A stretch of 64,000 nt of DNA, taken from DATFXM01 sp035315885 (GTDB lineage: Bacteria; Acidobacteriota; Blastocatellia; UBA7656). The stretch lies in the NCBI GenBank assembly GCA_035315885.1, contig DATFXM010000158.1, positions 15,634 to 79,633 of the forward strand, written 5' to 3'. Below the pieces are notes generated by a model, which was not told where the DNA came from, made no database searches, and was given only the letters and a program-made list of their open reading frames with translations. Of the stretch, positions 18,290 through 26,533 are shown one piece after another. Both the position numbers and the translations under genes were made by a program. Position 1 is the stretch's first letter; each line of letters begins with the position of its first letter.

Positions 18290-18966
18290 GACCAACCCCA
18301 ACCGGAAGCAGCTCCAACTACGACGACCCGTTCGCACGGCAACGCACCAGGATGGTGGACCTCCTCCGAAGTCGCGGAATTCGAGACCAGCGAGTGCTCG
18401 ATGCGATGTCCAAGATACCGCGTCACTGGTTTGTACCCGAGGCGCTCTCGGCGAAGGCATACGGAGACCATGCGCTGCCGATCGGTGAGATGCAGACGAT
18501 TTCGCAGCCTTACATGGTGGCTCGCATGACCGAACTGCTGGAGGTGGACAAAGATTCGACGGTGCTGGAAATCGGCGCGGGGTGCGGGTACCAGACTGCG
18601 GTGCTGTCGGACGTCTCCGGTCGGGTATACGCCATCGAGCGAATCAGCGAGTTGGCGCGCACGGCTCAAGCGAATATACGCAAGCTCGGTTGCTACAATG
18701 CCACGGTCAAGTGGTTCGACGGAACGTTCGGCTGGAGCGAACACGGACCCTACGACGGGATCCTCGTTGCGGCTGGAAGTCCCAACCTGCCGGAGCCTCT
18801 CCTGGAGCAGCTTGCGATCGGAGGCCGCCTGGTAATTCCGATTGGGGACGAATTATCTCAGGTGCTGGTGCGAGTGATTAAAACGCAGACCGGCCTGAAG
18901 CGTGAGGAGCACGGTCTCTGCCAGTTTGTAAAGTTGATAGGCCGCCACGGGTGGTCGCCATCCTAA
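18286..18966 (+). CDS. pcm: Protein-L-isoaspartate O-methyltransferase
   Basis: A 226-residue SAM-dependent enzyme that methylates isoaspartyl residues to start repair of aged proteins. IPRHWFVPEALSAKAYGDHALPIG, QTISQPYMVARM and the SAM motif VLEIGAGCGYQTAVL are all present, with LVIPIGD near the C-terminus. The start is ATG 18286, overlapping the surE stop by ATGA. The surE-pcm pairing is conserved widely and fits a stationary-phase repair role. Confidence 0.95.
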   Translation: MRPTPTGSSSNYDDPFARQRTRMVDLLRSRGIRDQRVLDAMSKIPRHWFVPEALSAKAYGDHALPIGEMQTISQPYMVARMTELLEVDKDSTVLEIGAGCGYQTAVLSDVSGRVYAIERISELARTAQANIRKLGCYNATVKWFDGTFGWSEHGPYDGILVAAGSPNLPEPLLEQLAIGGRLVIPIGDELSQVLVRVIKTQTGLKREEHGLCQFVKLIGRHGWSPS

Positions 18967-18990
18967 GCTCAATCCCTTCGGAGAGTACAT

Positions 18991-19638
18991 TTGATAGCGA
19001 GAATAATTGAGATTCTATCGGCGTTTGTCGTTGCTACGATTTCCTCGCTGGGATACGGCGGAGTAGTGCTGTTGATGGCCATCGAGTCGGCGTGCATACC
19101 TCTGCCTTCTGAAGTGATCATGCCGTTTTCCGGGTACCTGGTGTATGTCGGGCGCTTCAGTCTGTGGGCGGTTGCGGTCGCGGGGGCGGTGGGTTGCGTG
19201 CTGGGATCGCTGGTTGCGTATTGGGCCGGGATGTACGGTGGCCGGCCGTTCATTGAGAAGTACGGCAAATATGTTTTGATTTCAATGCACGATCTTGATC
19301 TGGCAGACCGGTGGTTTGGCCGCTACGGTGAGCTGATCGTGTTCAGCAGCAGATTGCTGCCGGTGATTCGGACGTTCATCGCGTTTCCAGCCGGAGTGGC
19401 GCGAATGAATCTCTTGCGCTTCTGCGTGTACACTTTTGCTGGTTCCCTGCCGTGGTGTCTTGGTTTGGCGTACGTAGGGCAGAAGCTGGGAGAGCAATGG
19501 GACAAGAACGAAACTTTGAAGTCGTGGTTTCACCGATTTGATTTTGTGATTCTAATTGTTGGATTGGCGGCGGCGGTGTGGTGGGTGTGGCGGCACTTGC
19601 GAGTGCGCGATTCTTACAGAAGTTCCGAGTCTGATTAG
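18991..19638 (+). CDS. DedA-family membrane protein
   Basis: A 215-residue integral membrane protein. ESACIPLPSEVIMPFSGYLV and SRLLPVIRTFIAFPAGVARM are the two DedA signatures, including the conserved Arg that is required in characterised members. Family members act as proton-linked lipid-carrier or phospholipid flippases. The start is TTG 18991 with GGAG about eight bases upstream; it follows pcm by 24 bp and is probably in the same transcript. Confidence 0.92.
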   Translation: MIARIIEILSAFVVATISSLGYGGVVLLMAIESACIPLPSEVIMPFSGYLVYVGRFSLWAVAVAGAVGCVLGSLVAYWAGMYGGRPFIEKYGKYVLISMHDLDLADRWFGRYGELIVFSSRLLPVIRTFIAFPAGVARMNLLRFCVYTFAGSLPWCLGLAYVGQKLGEQWDKNETLKSWFHRFDFVILIVGLAAAVWWVWRHLRVRDSYRSSESD

Positions 19639-19705
19639 TGGAAGATTTTGAGAGTGGCCCAGCAAGGGTCACTCAGACTTCAGCTACAACAGAGACTCCG
19701 AAAGA

Positions 19706-20527
19706 ATGCCCGTTTGGAAACTCACAATCGAATATGAGGGCACCCGCTACCGCGGATGGCAAGAGCAACCTGACGCTCGCACTATTGCGGGCGAACTTCG
19801 CAGCGCGTCCGAGAAGGTGCTCGGCGGGCGCGTAGACATCACAGGAGCCGGACGAACAGACGCCGGCGTACACGCGCTGGCCCAGGTGGCTAGACTTTCG
19901 GCCGCACGACGACTCAAACCTGAGCAGCTTCAGCGAGAAATCAATGCAGAGTTGCCGGCCGATATCAACGTTCTAAGAGTAGAAAATGCCGAGCCCAGTT
20001 TCGATCCGCGACGCGACGCGACCGCGCGGTACTACCTCTATCAGATCTCCAGAAGACGTACGGCATTTGCCAAGCGATTTGTCTGGTGGGTGCGGGATGA
20101 CTTGAACGTCGAGGCAATGCGAAAGGCGTCGAACCTGCTGAGTGGGCAGCATGACTTTGCCAACTTCTGCGAAGGGCGCGACGACAAGACTTCGACGATT
20201 GTTGTGGTAGAACGAGCCGAGCTTGAGACTGCCGGCGACCTGATCCTGTTCCGCATTGGAGCTTCGCACTTTCTGTGGAAGATGGTCAGGCGAATTGTGG
20301 GCACTATCGTAGAAGTGGGGGCCGGAAAACTCGAGGCCTCGGTCGTGGAAAGGCTGCTTGCACCGGCGCGGCAGGGCTCAAGGAAGCGTGTCGCGGAGCT
20401 GCCGTTTGACGTCGCAGCGCACACCGCGCCGCCCTCAGGTTTGTTTCTCGAGAAGGTCGTCTATCGCAGGGGCGAGCATCTGGACCACCCGAAAGCAGCG
20501 TGTCAAGTGCTGAGTGCTGAGTGCTGA
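19706..20527 (+). CDS. truA: tRNA pseudouridine(38-40) synthase
   Basis: A 273-residue enzyme that converts U38-40 of tRNA anticodon stems to pseudouridine. The catalytic Asp is D52 in ITGAGRTDAGVHALAQ, and FHYRRSATARYY-type residues appear as FDPRRDATARYYLYQ. The C-terminal MVRRIVGTIVEVG is also conserved. The last codons (...CQVLSAEC) lie inside a TGAGTGC heptamer repeat, so the natural family C-terminus has been extended by repeat-derived sequence. Confidence 0.95.
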   Translation: MPVWKLTIEYEGTRYRGWQEQPDARTIAGELRSASEKVLGGRVDITGAGRTDAGVHALAQVARLSAARRLKPEQLQREINAELPADINVLRVENAEPSFDPRRDATARYYLYQISRRRTAFAKRFVWWVRDDLNVEAMRKASNLLSGQHDFANFCEGRDDKTSTIVVVERAELETAGDLILFRIGASHFLWKMVRRIVGTIVEVGAGKLEASVVERLLAPARQGSRKRVAELPFDVAAHTAPPSGLFLEKVVYRRGEHLDHPKAACQVLSAEC

Positions 20528-20707
20528 GTGCCAACCCCGAAGGGGTTGCAGATCACAGCCCATTTTTGCCGTCCTCGGCTACCCTGGGTACAGAACGATT
20601 CTGAATCCAACCCCGAAGGGGTTGCAGAAGATGTGCTGCGTTCCGTATCCAACACGCCCTCTGCAATCCCTTCGGGGTTCGCACTCGGAACTCAGCACTC
20701 AGCACTT
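20506..20707. repeat. Composite inverted repeat, TGAGTGC arms with AACCCCGAAGGGGTT core (copy 2)
   Basis: TGCTGAG units at 20506-20531 face CAGCACT units ending at 20705. Inside are two exact CAACCCCGAAGGGGTTG palindromes (near 20532 and 20608) with GTCC-CGGCTACCCTGGGTA between them, and a degenerate third palindrome near 20664. The same core occurs at 49.6-49.75 kb. It separates truA from the convergent oligopeptidase gene and overlaps the end of truA. Confidence 0.88.
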
Positions 20708-20709
20708 CC

Positions 20710-22857
20710 CTATTGCACTGTGTCAGAACCCTTCGTGATTCCCATCTGCCAAAGCATGAACGCGTAGTTAAATGCCACCTCTTTCAGCGCGTCGTAGCGT
20801 CCCGATGAGCCTCCATGCCCCGCACCCATGTTCACCTTCAGCAGCAACGGGTTCGAATCGGTTTTGGTCGCACGGAGCTTTGCCACGAACTTGCTCCCTT
20901 CCCAGTACGGCACCTGACTGTCGTTCAAAGACACCTTGACCAGCAGCGATGGATACTTCTTCGCCGCTACGTTGTCGTAAGGTGAATACTTGATCATGTA
21001 ATCGAACTCGGGCTTCTCGTTAGGATTTCCCCACTCGATGTATTCACTCGTAGTCAGCGGCAGCGATGCATCCAGCATCGTGTTCATGACATCAACGAAC
21101 GGAACTTCGGCGACTACCGCTTTGAACAGATCGGGGCGCATGTTGGTGACGGCTCCCATCAGCAGGCCTCCGGCGCTTCCACCTTCGATCACCAACCGGT
21201 CGCTTGAGGTGTACTTGTTCTTAACCAGGTACTCGGCCGCGTCGATGAAGTCGTAAAACGTATTCAACTTGTTCATCATTCGACCTTGTTCCCGCCACTC
21301 CTCGCCAAGCTCGCCACCTCCGCGAATGTACGCAATCGCGTAGATCACGCCGCGATCCAGAAGCGCAAGCCTCGATGAAGAAAACGTAGGAGACATCGAA
21401 AAACCATATGAGCCGTAAGCGTAGAGCAACATCGGGGCGGTTCCGTCCAGCTTGACGCCCTTCCTGTAGACAAGCGACACGGGAACCTTTGTCCCGTCGC
21501 GCGATACCGACCAAATCCGCTTCGCCTCGTAGTTCTTCGCCTCGTAACCGCCAAGCACCTCCTGCTGCTTGAGTAGCTTTCGCTGGCGCGTGTTCATGTC
21601 GTAGTCATAGATCGTGGCCGGAGTCACCATCGATTGATAGTTGTACCGTAGCGTGGTCGTGTTGTATTCGGGATTTCCACTCGGAAACAACGCATAATCC
21701 GTCTCATCCATCGCCACCCGATGAGACTGGCCGGTCTTCATGTCAATCACTCGCAGATAGTCGAGACCGCCTTCCTTCTCCGCAACCACCAGGTGATTCA
21801 CGAATGTGATCAATCCGTCGATCTTCACCTTCGGATTGTGCGGGATGAACGTCTTCCAGTTCTTCTCCGATGGATCGTCGACCGGCGCGGTGACTACTTT
21901 AAAGTTCTTCGCATCCTTGTTCGTGGTTATGTAGAACAGACCGTCGTAGTAGTCGACGTCGTACTCGTGTCGGTCCTGGCGTGGAAGTACAACCTTGAAC
22001 TCGCCGGTGGGATTCTCCGCCCGCAGATAGCGAACTTCTTTGGAAGTCTTGGCGTAGGACGCGAGAAAGATCATCTTCTTGTCGAGCGATCGCCCGGCCC
22101 CAACATCGAACAGCTCGTTTTTCTCTTCGTAGAGCAAGTCGCTTTTGTCAGTACCGACAACGTGACGCCAGAATTTGTCTCTTCTTTTTGAGACCGGATC
22201 TTCGGTCGTATAGAAGATCGTCTTGTTGTCGCTTGCCCACACCACCGAACCTGTTCGCTCGATTTTTTCGCCCGACATTTCGCCGGTAATCAGATTCTTG
22301 ACGAACAGAGTGTACTGGCGATAGCCGGTCCTATCCGTGGAGTAAGCGAGCCAGTTGCCGTCATTGCTGACTTCGTAGGCGCCTATCGCTAAAAAGCTGT
22401 TGCCTTCCGCCAGCTTGTTGCAATCCAGTATTAGCTGCTCCTTAGCCTCGAGGTTTCCCTTCTTTCGACACAAGTACGGGTACTGTTTGCCCTCTTCTGT
22501 CCGCGAGTAGTAGTAGTATTCGCCGATCCGCGACGGAACGCTCATGTCCGTCTGCTTGATGTGACCGAGCATTTCCTTATATAGCGCGTCCTGCAGGTCG
22601 TTAGTCGGCTTCATGACCTCGTCGGTGTAGGCGTTCTCGGCCTCCAGATACTTGATGACTTCCGGATTCGACTTTTCTCGAAGCCAGAAGTAGTCGTCCT
22701 TGAGCGTGTATCCATGAATCTGAGTGACGTGCGGCACTTTCTTGGCGACCGGCGGCGGTTGAATCCGCGCCATCCGAGTCATCGCCGGGGCCGCCGGCAT
22801 CACCACTGCGACGATGAATACGATCTGCAGCAATGGGGTGATCGCTTGTTTTTTCAT
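20710..22857 (-). CDS. ptrB: Oligopeptidase B (prolyl oligopeptidase family S9A), exported
   Basis: A 715-residue serine peptidase expected to cleave short peptides after basic residues. A beta-propeller N-domain (about 60-420) precedes the catalytic domain. The triad regions are IEGGSAGGLLMG (Ser), SLNDSQVPYWEG (Asp) and MGAGHGGSSGRY (His). ATG 22857 was chosen because AGAGGA precedes it by five bases and a hydrophobic signal (KQAITPLLQIVFIVAVVMPAA) follows at once; an in-frame frame opening at 22968 lacks this. The signal implies periplasmic or membrane-anchored location. The upstream gap to 23086 holds no gene. Confidence 0.92.
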   Translation of the reverse strand: MKKQAITPLLQIVFIVAVVMPAAPAMTRMARIQPPPVAKKVPHVTQIHGYTLKDDYFWLREKSNPEVIKYLEAENAYTDEVMKPTNDLQDALYKEMLGHIKQTDMSVPSRIGEYYYYSRTEEGKQYPYLCRKKGNLEAKEQLILDCNKLAEGNSFLAIGAYEVSNDGNWLAYSTDRTGYRQYTLFVKNLITGEMSGEKIERTGSVVWASDNKTIFYTTEDPVSKRRDKFWRHVVGTDKSDLLYEEKNELFDVGAGRSLDKKMIFLASYAKTSKEVRYLRAENPTGEFKVVLPRQDRHEYDVDYYDGLFYITTNKDAKNFKVVTAPVDDPSEKNWKTFIPHNPKVKIDGLITFVNHLVVAEKEGGLDYLRVIDMKTGQSHRVAMDETDYALFPSGNPEYNTTTLRYNYQSMVTPATIYDYDMNTRQRKLLKQQEVLGGYEAKNYEAKRIWSVSRDGTKVPVSLVYRKGVKLDGTAPMLLYAYGSYGFSMSPTFSSSRLALLDRGVIYAIAYIRGGGELGEEWREQGRMMNKLNTFYDFIDAAEYLVKNKYTSSDRLVIEGGSAGGLLMGAVTNMRPDLFKAVVAEVPFVDVMNTMLDASLPLTTSEYIEWGNPNEKPEFDYMIKYSPYDNVAAKKYPSLLVKVSLNDSQVPYWEGSKFVAKLRATKTDSNPLLLKVNMGAGHGGSSGRYDALKEVAFNYAFMLWQMGITKGSDTVQ

Positions 22858-23086
22858 TGAATCCTCTGTGTACCTGACGCTTGGCGGTTGTCGTTGAAAT
22901 GTATTCGTACGAACCGAGCGAGAGGTTTTATGAGTGTGCGAAGGGATTCTGATTGATCTTCCCGGCATTGTGCAAGGTGATTAGTACTGCTCGGATCTGT
23001 TCCTCATTAGTTTTTTTTAGATGAGCTCCAGAAGCTTTGAAAGCAGGCTCGGCTCTCGAAGAAGCTCCAACAATGCGAAAACAGAA

Positions 23087-23728
23087 TCAGCGCTTGTCCT
23101 CAAATAACGCGTGATAAATCAGATGTGTGGCGGAATCGATCGCCCGACTCAGATCCTTTCTGGGATTGCGTGCTGCTTGACCGAGCATGCTCCAAAAGAA
23201 GCTGTCCATTGCCTGCGCCAGCCCCGTTAGATCGACCCGCGATCTCGCACCTGGCAGTTGTTGAAATCGTTCAAATACCGCCTGCACGCGAGACGTGGTC
23301 CAGGCGTGAATCCTCGACTGCTTTCGCGCTAGATCGACATCAGATAGCGCCGCCTCCTCCCAAGCACGATGTGCACCGAGGTAATGCAGGTCCTGAGAGA
23401 ACGCCTGAGTCAACAGGTCTCGTATTACGGTTCGCACGTTTGCTCCGGAGCCAGGTTGAAACTCAATCCGGCTGAGTTTCTCCAGCAACTCGTCCATCAG
23501 ACAAAGTAGAAGCTGCCGCTTGGAACGAAAATGTTGATAGAAGCTGCCGACCGGAAGACCGGCGCGGCGAGCAATATCGTTGATCGAAGTACGCTCGTAT
23601 CCTCGCTCACCAAATAGCGCCAGAGCAGCCGCCTCAAGCCGCGCGCGCCGGTCGACACTGCGTCGCTGACTGGGCCTGGGTAGGAGGTCTTCACGTGCAA
23701 GCAGGTTCGGCCTCTTTCCTACTGCGAT
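23087..23728 (-). CDS. TetR-family regulator with no standard start codon in reach
   Basis: A roughly 213-residue repressor. RARLEAAALALFGERGYERT and SINDIARRAGLPVGSFYQHF form the TetR helix-turn-helix, followed by a helical ligand domain. In this frame there is no ATG, GTG or TTG between the end of the neighbouring DUF5367 frame and the HTH. The best ribosome site, AAGGAGG, lies five bases before an ATC at 23728; a CTG at 23704 is another option. The open frame continues to 24061 but that part is an out-of-frame shadow of DUF5367. It likely represses itself and DUF5367 through the operator at 24091-24116. Confidence 0.8.
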   Translation of the reverse strand: MAVGKRPNLLAREDLLPRPSQRRSVDRRARLEAAALALFGERGYERTSINDIARRAGLPVGSFYQHFRSKRQLLLCLMDELLEKLSRIEFQPGSGANVRTVIRDLLTQAFSQDLHYLGAHRAWEEAALSDVDLARKQSRIHAWTTSRVQAVFERFQQLPGARSRVDLTGLAQAMDSFFWSMLGQAARNPRKDLSRAIDSATHLIYHALFEDKR

Positions 23729-24096
23729 GGCAGCCTCCTTCGGGGCAACAGTGCACCGGCTAGCGCGCCGCCACAACAACAGAGCATCCAACCCCCGAAC
23801 AAGCCTGCGGCATTGGGATCGATATTGGGGAAAACCAGCGTGAAGAATGCACTCGAGAAAGGATCGAACAGTAGAGTTGGCAGGACGAGCGAGATCGCTC
23901 CGCCGAACACGCGCTCCTGGGGCAGGCCGCCGCACAACCGGCGCACCAGCCAGCCAGTCAGGACAAAGCTGAGGCCGAACAGAATGAGGATGCTTTTCCA
24001 GTTGCCCGGGTGCAGGAGTCGTTCGCCGGCGAGCCTCAGAACCGCGGTACCGCTCAGCCACATTCCGATTCCGTATAGCAGCAGACGTTTATTCAT
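23719..24096 (-). CDS. DUF5367 small membrane protein
   Basis: A 125-residue protein with four hydrophobic segments, among them LLLYGIGMWLSGTAVLRLAG and AAGLFGGWMLCCCGGALAGA. LPTLLFDPFSSAFFTLVFPN is the core DUF5367 block. The function is unknown; genes of this family often sit beside TetR regulators. Its end overlaps the start of the TetR gene, indicating one transcript. The promoter ends so close to the ATG that the mRNA would be leaderless or nearly so. Confidence 0.82.
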   Translation of the reverse strand: MNKRLLLYGIGMWLSGTAVLRLAGERLLHPGNWKSILILFGLSFVLTGWLVRRLCGGLPQERVFGGAISLVLPTLLFDPFSSAFFTLVFPNIDPNAAGLFGGWMLCCCGGALAGALLPRRRLPSQ

Positions 24097-24116
24097 GACA
24101 TGAATCTATATTCATG
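24091..24116. promoter_or_regulatory. TetR operator: three 7-bp half-sites
   Basis: ATTCATG (24091-24097), CATGAAT (24099-24105) and ATTCATG (24110-24116) form two overlapping perfect inverted repeats, with spacers of 1 and 4 bp. The site covers the -10 box and the start codon of DUF5367, as expected for a repressor that blocks initiation. Confidence 0.78.
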
Positions 24117-24133
24117 TTCATGATTGATTGCAA
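24105..24133 (-). promoter_or_regulatory. Sigma-70-type promoter of the DUF5367-tetR pair
   Basis: On the minus strand TTGCAA (24133-24128), a 17-base spacer and TATAGA (24110-24105) precede ATG 24096. Transcription would begin at about 24098, giving an almost leaderless message. The -10 box lies inside the 4-bp-spaced operator. Confidence 0.7.
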
Positions 24134-24173
24134 GCAGAAAAGTCGGAGTTAGGGTTGCGCGAACGCTTGGAAG

Positions 24174-24416
24174 CTACACCACCAGCGCCCAACCTCGACC
24201 AAGGCAAACTGGGCAGTACCCGCTTGTCACATCTAGGGCGTCGGTGATTGCCGTCGGTGCTTTGCCTGTGCCCAGACATCTGGGACAACGAATAGCTGGC
24301 TTGGCCACTCGAACTGTGCCCACTCCGGTGCAAGGCGCACACTGACCTCCCCGCGCGTCAAGACCGGAGCCCTTACAAGTAGCGCAGTTCACCAACAATG
24401 TCGGCACATTGTTCAT
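24174..24416 (-). CDS. Small DnaJ-type zinc-finger protein (four CxxCxGxG motifs)
   Basis: The 80-residue protein consists almost entirely of four Cys motifs: CATCKGSG, CAPCTGVG, CPRCLGTG and CPVCLGRG. This is the zinc-binding, unfolded-protein-binding module of DnaJ, here without a J domain or substrate-binding domain. Such stand-alone modules occur as small chaperone-like or thiol-exchange proteins. ATG 24416 begins MNNVPTLLVN, ten residues before the first motif. It lies upstream of the DUF5367-tetR pair on the same strand, separated by the operator. Confidence 0.78.
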   Translation of the reverse strand: MNNVPTLLVNCATCKGSGLDARGGQCAPCTGVGTVRVAKPAIRCPRCLGTGKAPTAITDALDVTSGYCPVCLGRGWALVV

Positions 24417-24613
24417 CTCTGTCGACGACTCTTAGCGCGGTGTGTTGCGAGGCTCAAGAAGCACGATAAGAAGGGCCGCCCACCCTCGGCCCTGAACTAC
24501 TCAATGCCTATGATGTCCCCGTTGTACTGTACGAGTACAATGGCAGTCAATCAGGATTTTCCCGGGGTGTCTGCACGAATAGTGCGGTGAGCCGATCTCG
24601 CTGCGCGCCTCTC

Positions 24614-24631
24614 AATACCCGATCGGGTATT
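24614..24631. promoter_or_regulatory. Perfect 18-bp palindrome
   Basis: AATACCCGATCGGGTATT is an uninterrupted palindrome 30 bp beyond the 3' end of the cupin gene. No T-run follows on either side, so a protein-binding site is more likely than a terminator. The rest of the gap 24417-24660 shows nothing recognisable. Confidence 0.5.
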
Positions 24632-24660
24632 ATGGAAGCTCCAACGGAACTCAGACTTTC

Positions 24661-25434
24661 TCACGATCCGTAGTTGTAGCCCGGCCGGTCAGGCTCCACG
24701 AAGCCGCCCCTTCGATCAAACGCAGCAGGATCGTAAACTCGACAGAAGGTTGAGTGTTGCCGGTGGCCAAAATCGTCATCGTAAAAAACTGCGCCCTTAA
24801 TATAAAAGACCAGTTGCCCTTCCATCAGTTGCTTTGACTCCTCGGGCGCCAAGCCGGGATGCCATATCGTACCCGAGTACTCTTGATTGGCTTCCAGCGC
24901 GCAGTAGGTCGGCAGGTCACCTTCTGGAATCTCGGTGGTCGTTGGAGGAGGCAGTGACTTATCGATGTTGCTCTCGACCCGTACCTCTCTAACGACTGCA
25001 CGAGTCTTCCCCGAGTTACTCAGCCGGAAGGGAATCTGAATGTCGCTCTGGGCTATCTCTTGCGACAGCGAAATCGGATTGTCGATCTGAACCCGGACTA
25101 CACCGCGCTGACCGCCGCTCGCATCCGTTCGCACCGGGCAGTCGGCAACGATCGCTTTTCCATTAGTGAGCGCTGTCACCGAGTGTGCGGTGTTGGGCGG
25201 CACGATAGCTACGAACCCGGGCTTGGCGACCATCGAATCACCACCCACGCTCACCTCCAGCTCGCCTTCGATTACTGTCCACACCTCCTCATTCGGGTGC
25301 GAGTGCTCATGAATTCGCGAGCCGGCTTCGAACGTGAAGTGCGCGAAAGTCATTTTTTCCGAGCTGAAGGTGCGCCCCTTCCATCCTGGAAGACGCTCAC
25401 CGGTTTCGAGACCGTTCGTATCGATGAGTGGCAT
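24661..25434 (-). CDS. Cupin-domain protein with extra C-terminal beta domain
   Basis: A 257-residue soluble protein. The N-terminal cupin holds the metal ligands in RIHEHSHPNEEVWTVIEGEL (two His and a Glu), with the third His in PPNTAHSV. The second half (about 125-257) is a beta-rich domain with no motif I recognise, containing GTIWHPGLAPEES and FYDDDFGHRQHSTFCRV. It could be a dioxygenase, isomerase or sugar-binding protein. ATG 25434 is followed directly by the conserved N-terminus; the gene stands alone. Confidence 0.8.
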   Translation of the reverse strand: MPLIDTNGLETGERLPGWKGRTFSSEKMTFAHFTFEAGSRIHEHSHPNEEVWTVIEGELEVSVGGDSMVAKPGFVAIVPPNTAHSVTALTNGKAIVADCPVRTDASGGQRGVVRVQIDNPISLSQEIAQSDIQIPFRLSNSGKTRAVVREVRVESNIDKSLPPPTTTEIPEGDLPTYCALEANQEYSGTIWHPGLAPEESKQLMEGQLVFYIKGAVFYDDDFGHRQHSTFCRVYDPAAFDRRGGFVEPDRPGYNYGS

Positions 25435-25828
25435 AAATGTATTCCTTACGGTAATGCGTTCTGAGAAAGAGACTGCGACATCGTCGGATATCGGATCCGT
25501 CGTCGCGTTCGATTCAAGAGGTCAGACCCAAGAGTCGCTGTTAGTCTATCACATCTGAGCGCGATAGTCCGGTGCGCAACGACGGTCGGAACAGAACCCT
25601 CCCATGGGTCTGTTGCCCGTCGAATTGTCCGATCGAGAATACAAGCGCAAAGACGCAAGCTGAAGGGTTCAAACTTTGAACCCTGCGCTTGCGTCTCTGC
25701 GGGAGTTGCGATAGCGAGGTCCGCTTACGAAGGAATCAAGCCGACTCGTTGCCGTCCGGATGCCTGACAGACGCGATCAATCTGCCCTTCGCCTGCGCAC
25801 CTTTTGCATTTTTGTGACTCGCGCGCAC
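25435..25828. other. Intergenic gap with one strong hairpin
   Basis: No gene is visible in this 394-bp gap between two minus-strand genes. It contains the hairpin listed at 25647-25700 and otherwise unremarkable sequence. Confidence 0.6.
25647..25700. repeat. Long two-part hairpin
   Basis: The outer arms GCAAAGACGCAAGC (25647-25660) and GCTTGCGTCTCTGC (25687-25700) differ at one base pair. The inner arms GGGTTCAAA (25665-25673) and TTTGAACCC (25675-25683) are perfect around a single C. No T-run follows, so it is probably a dispersed repeat or mRNA hairpin rather than a terminator. Confidence 0.7.
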
Positions 25829-26332
25829 TCAGTGCGCGGCTTGTCTGCTTTCCAGCCATTTGCGCGCCTCGGCGGACTTCAACCACTCACCCGCAACCTG
25901 ACGAGTCGCGACGTTAAATCGGTTCCACACGTTAATCGTCGCGATCGCTACTAGAAGGGCTGACAGTCCGCGTTCGTCGTAGTGGCGTCTCGCTTCCTCC
26001 CAAAGCTCGTCCGGCACCGGATTCTCTTTGTCGCTGATCCGTGTAACCGCTTCGGTCAACGCGAGCGCCGCCCGTTCTGCGTCAGTGAAATAAGGCGCAT
26101 CGCGCCATGCTGCCACCGCAATCAGACGCTCATCGGTCTCGCCCTGCTGCTTCATGAAGCGAGGATGCATGTCGACGCACACGCTGCAGCCATTGATCTG
26201 GCTCGCTCGCAAGTGAACAAGTCCGAGCGTCTCAGGCGGTACGCCTGCGTTTTCCGCTGCAGTGCCGAGCGCCTGCAACGCTTTCATCACATCCGGCAGG
26301 ATTTCAACGGGGTTTTTCATTCGTGCTTGCAT
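25829..26332 (-). CDS. Carboxymuconolactone decarboxylase/AhpD-like protein
   Basis: A 167-residue all-helical protein. The AhpD signature is LRASQINGCSVCVDMHPRFM, with a CxxC pair and a following His that form a thiol peroxidase relay in characterised members. It likely reduces peroxides or detoxifies a reactive metabolite in the cytoplasm. AAGGAGAG precedes ATG 26332. It is divergent from an ECF41-like sigma factor; this carboxymuconolactone decarboxylase/ECF41 neighbourhood is a known recurring pairing and suggests the sigma factor controls it. I could not find the ECF41 promoter motif on its own strand. Confidence 0.9.
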   Translation of the reverse strand: MQARMKNPVEILPDVMKALQALGTAAENAGVPPETLGLVHLRASQINGCSVCVDMHPRFMKQQGETDERLIAVAAWRDAPYFTDAERAALALTEAVTRISDKENPVPDELWEEARRHYDERGLSALLVAIATINVWNRFNVATRQVAGEWLKSAEARKWLESRQAAH

Positions 26333-26470
26333 GTTTGCTCTCCTTCAAGTGATCTTAATATTCCGCTGTTACATTGGTGCCATCTAGTTCGTGCGACGTC
26401 GGTGTCTCACCAGGCTTCTGCGAATCAAGTTTTGCGACGCAAGTGAATCGCCGTCAGTTATCACTCTGGG

Positions 26471-26497
26471 CGTCACAACCGCTAAGTTTGAACCGTC
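26471..26497 (+). promoter_or_regulatory. ECF41-type promoter of the sigma factor gene
   Basis: CGTCACA (26471-26477), a 16-bp spacer and CGTC (26494-26497) match the published ECF41 consensus TGTCACA-N16-CGTC at ten of eleven positions. It lies 37 bp before ATG 26534 and implies autoregulation. Confidence 0.72.
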
Positions 26498-26533
26498 AAT
26501 CGTATGACGGAACGTGCATCGGAGATGTGACTG

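Noticed and set aside
23729..24061. N-terminal extension of the TetR protein to 324 residues
   Set aside because: This part overlaps the well-supported DUF5367 gene in another frame and has no TetR-like or other domain character.
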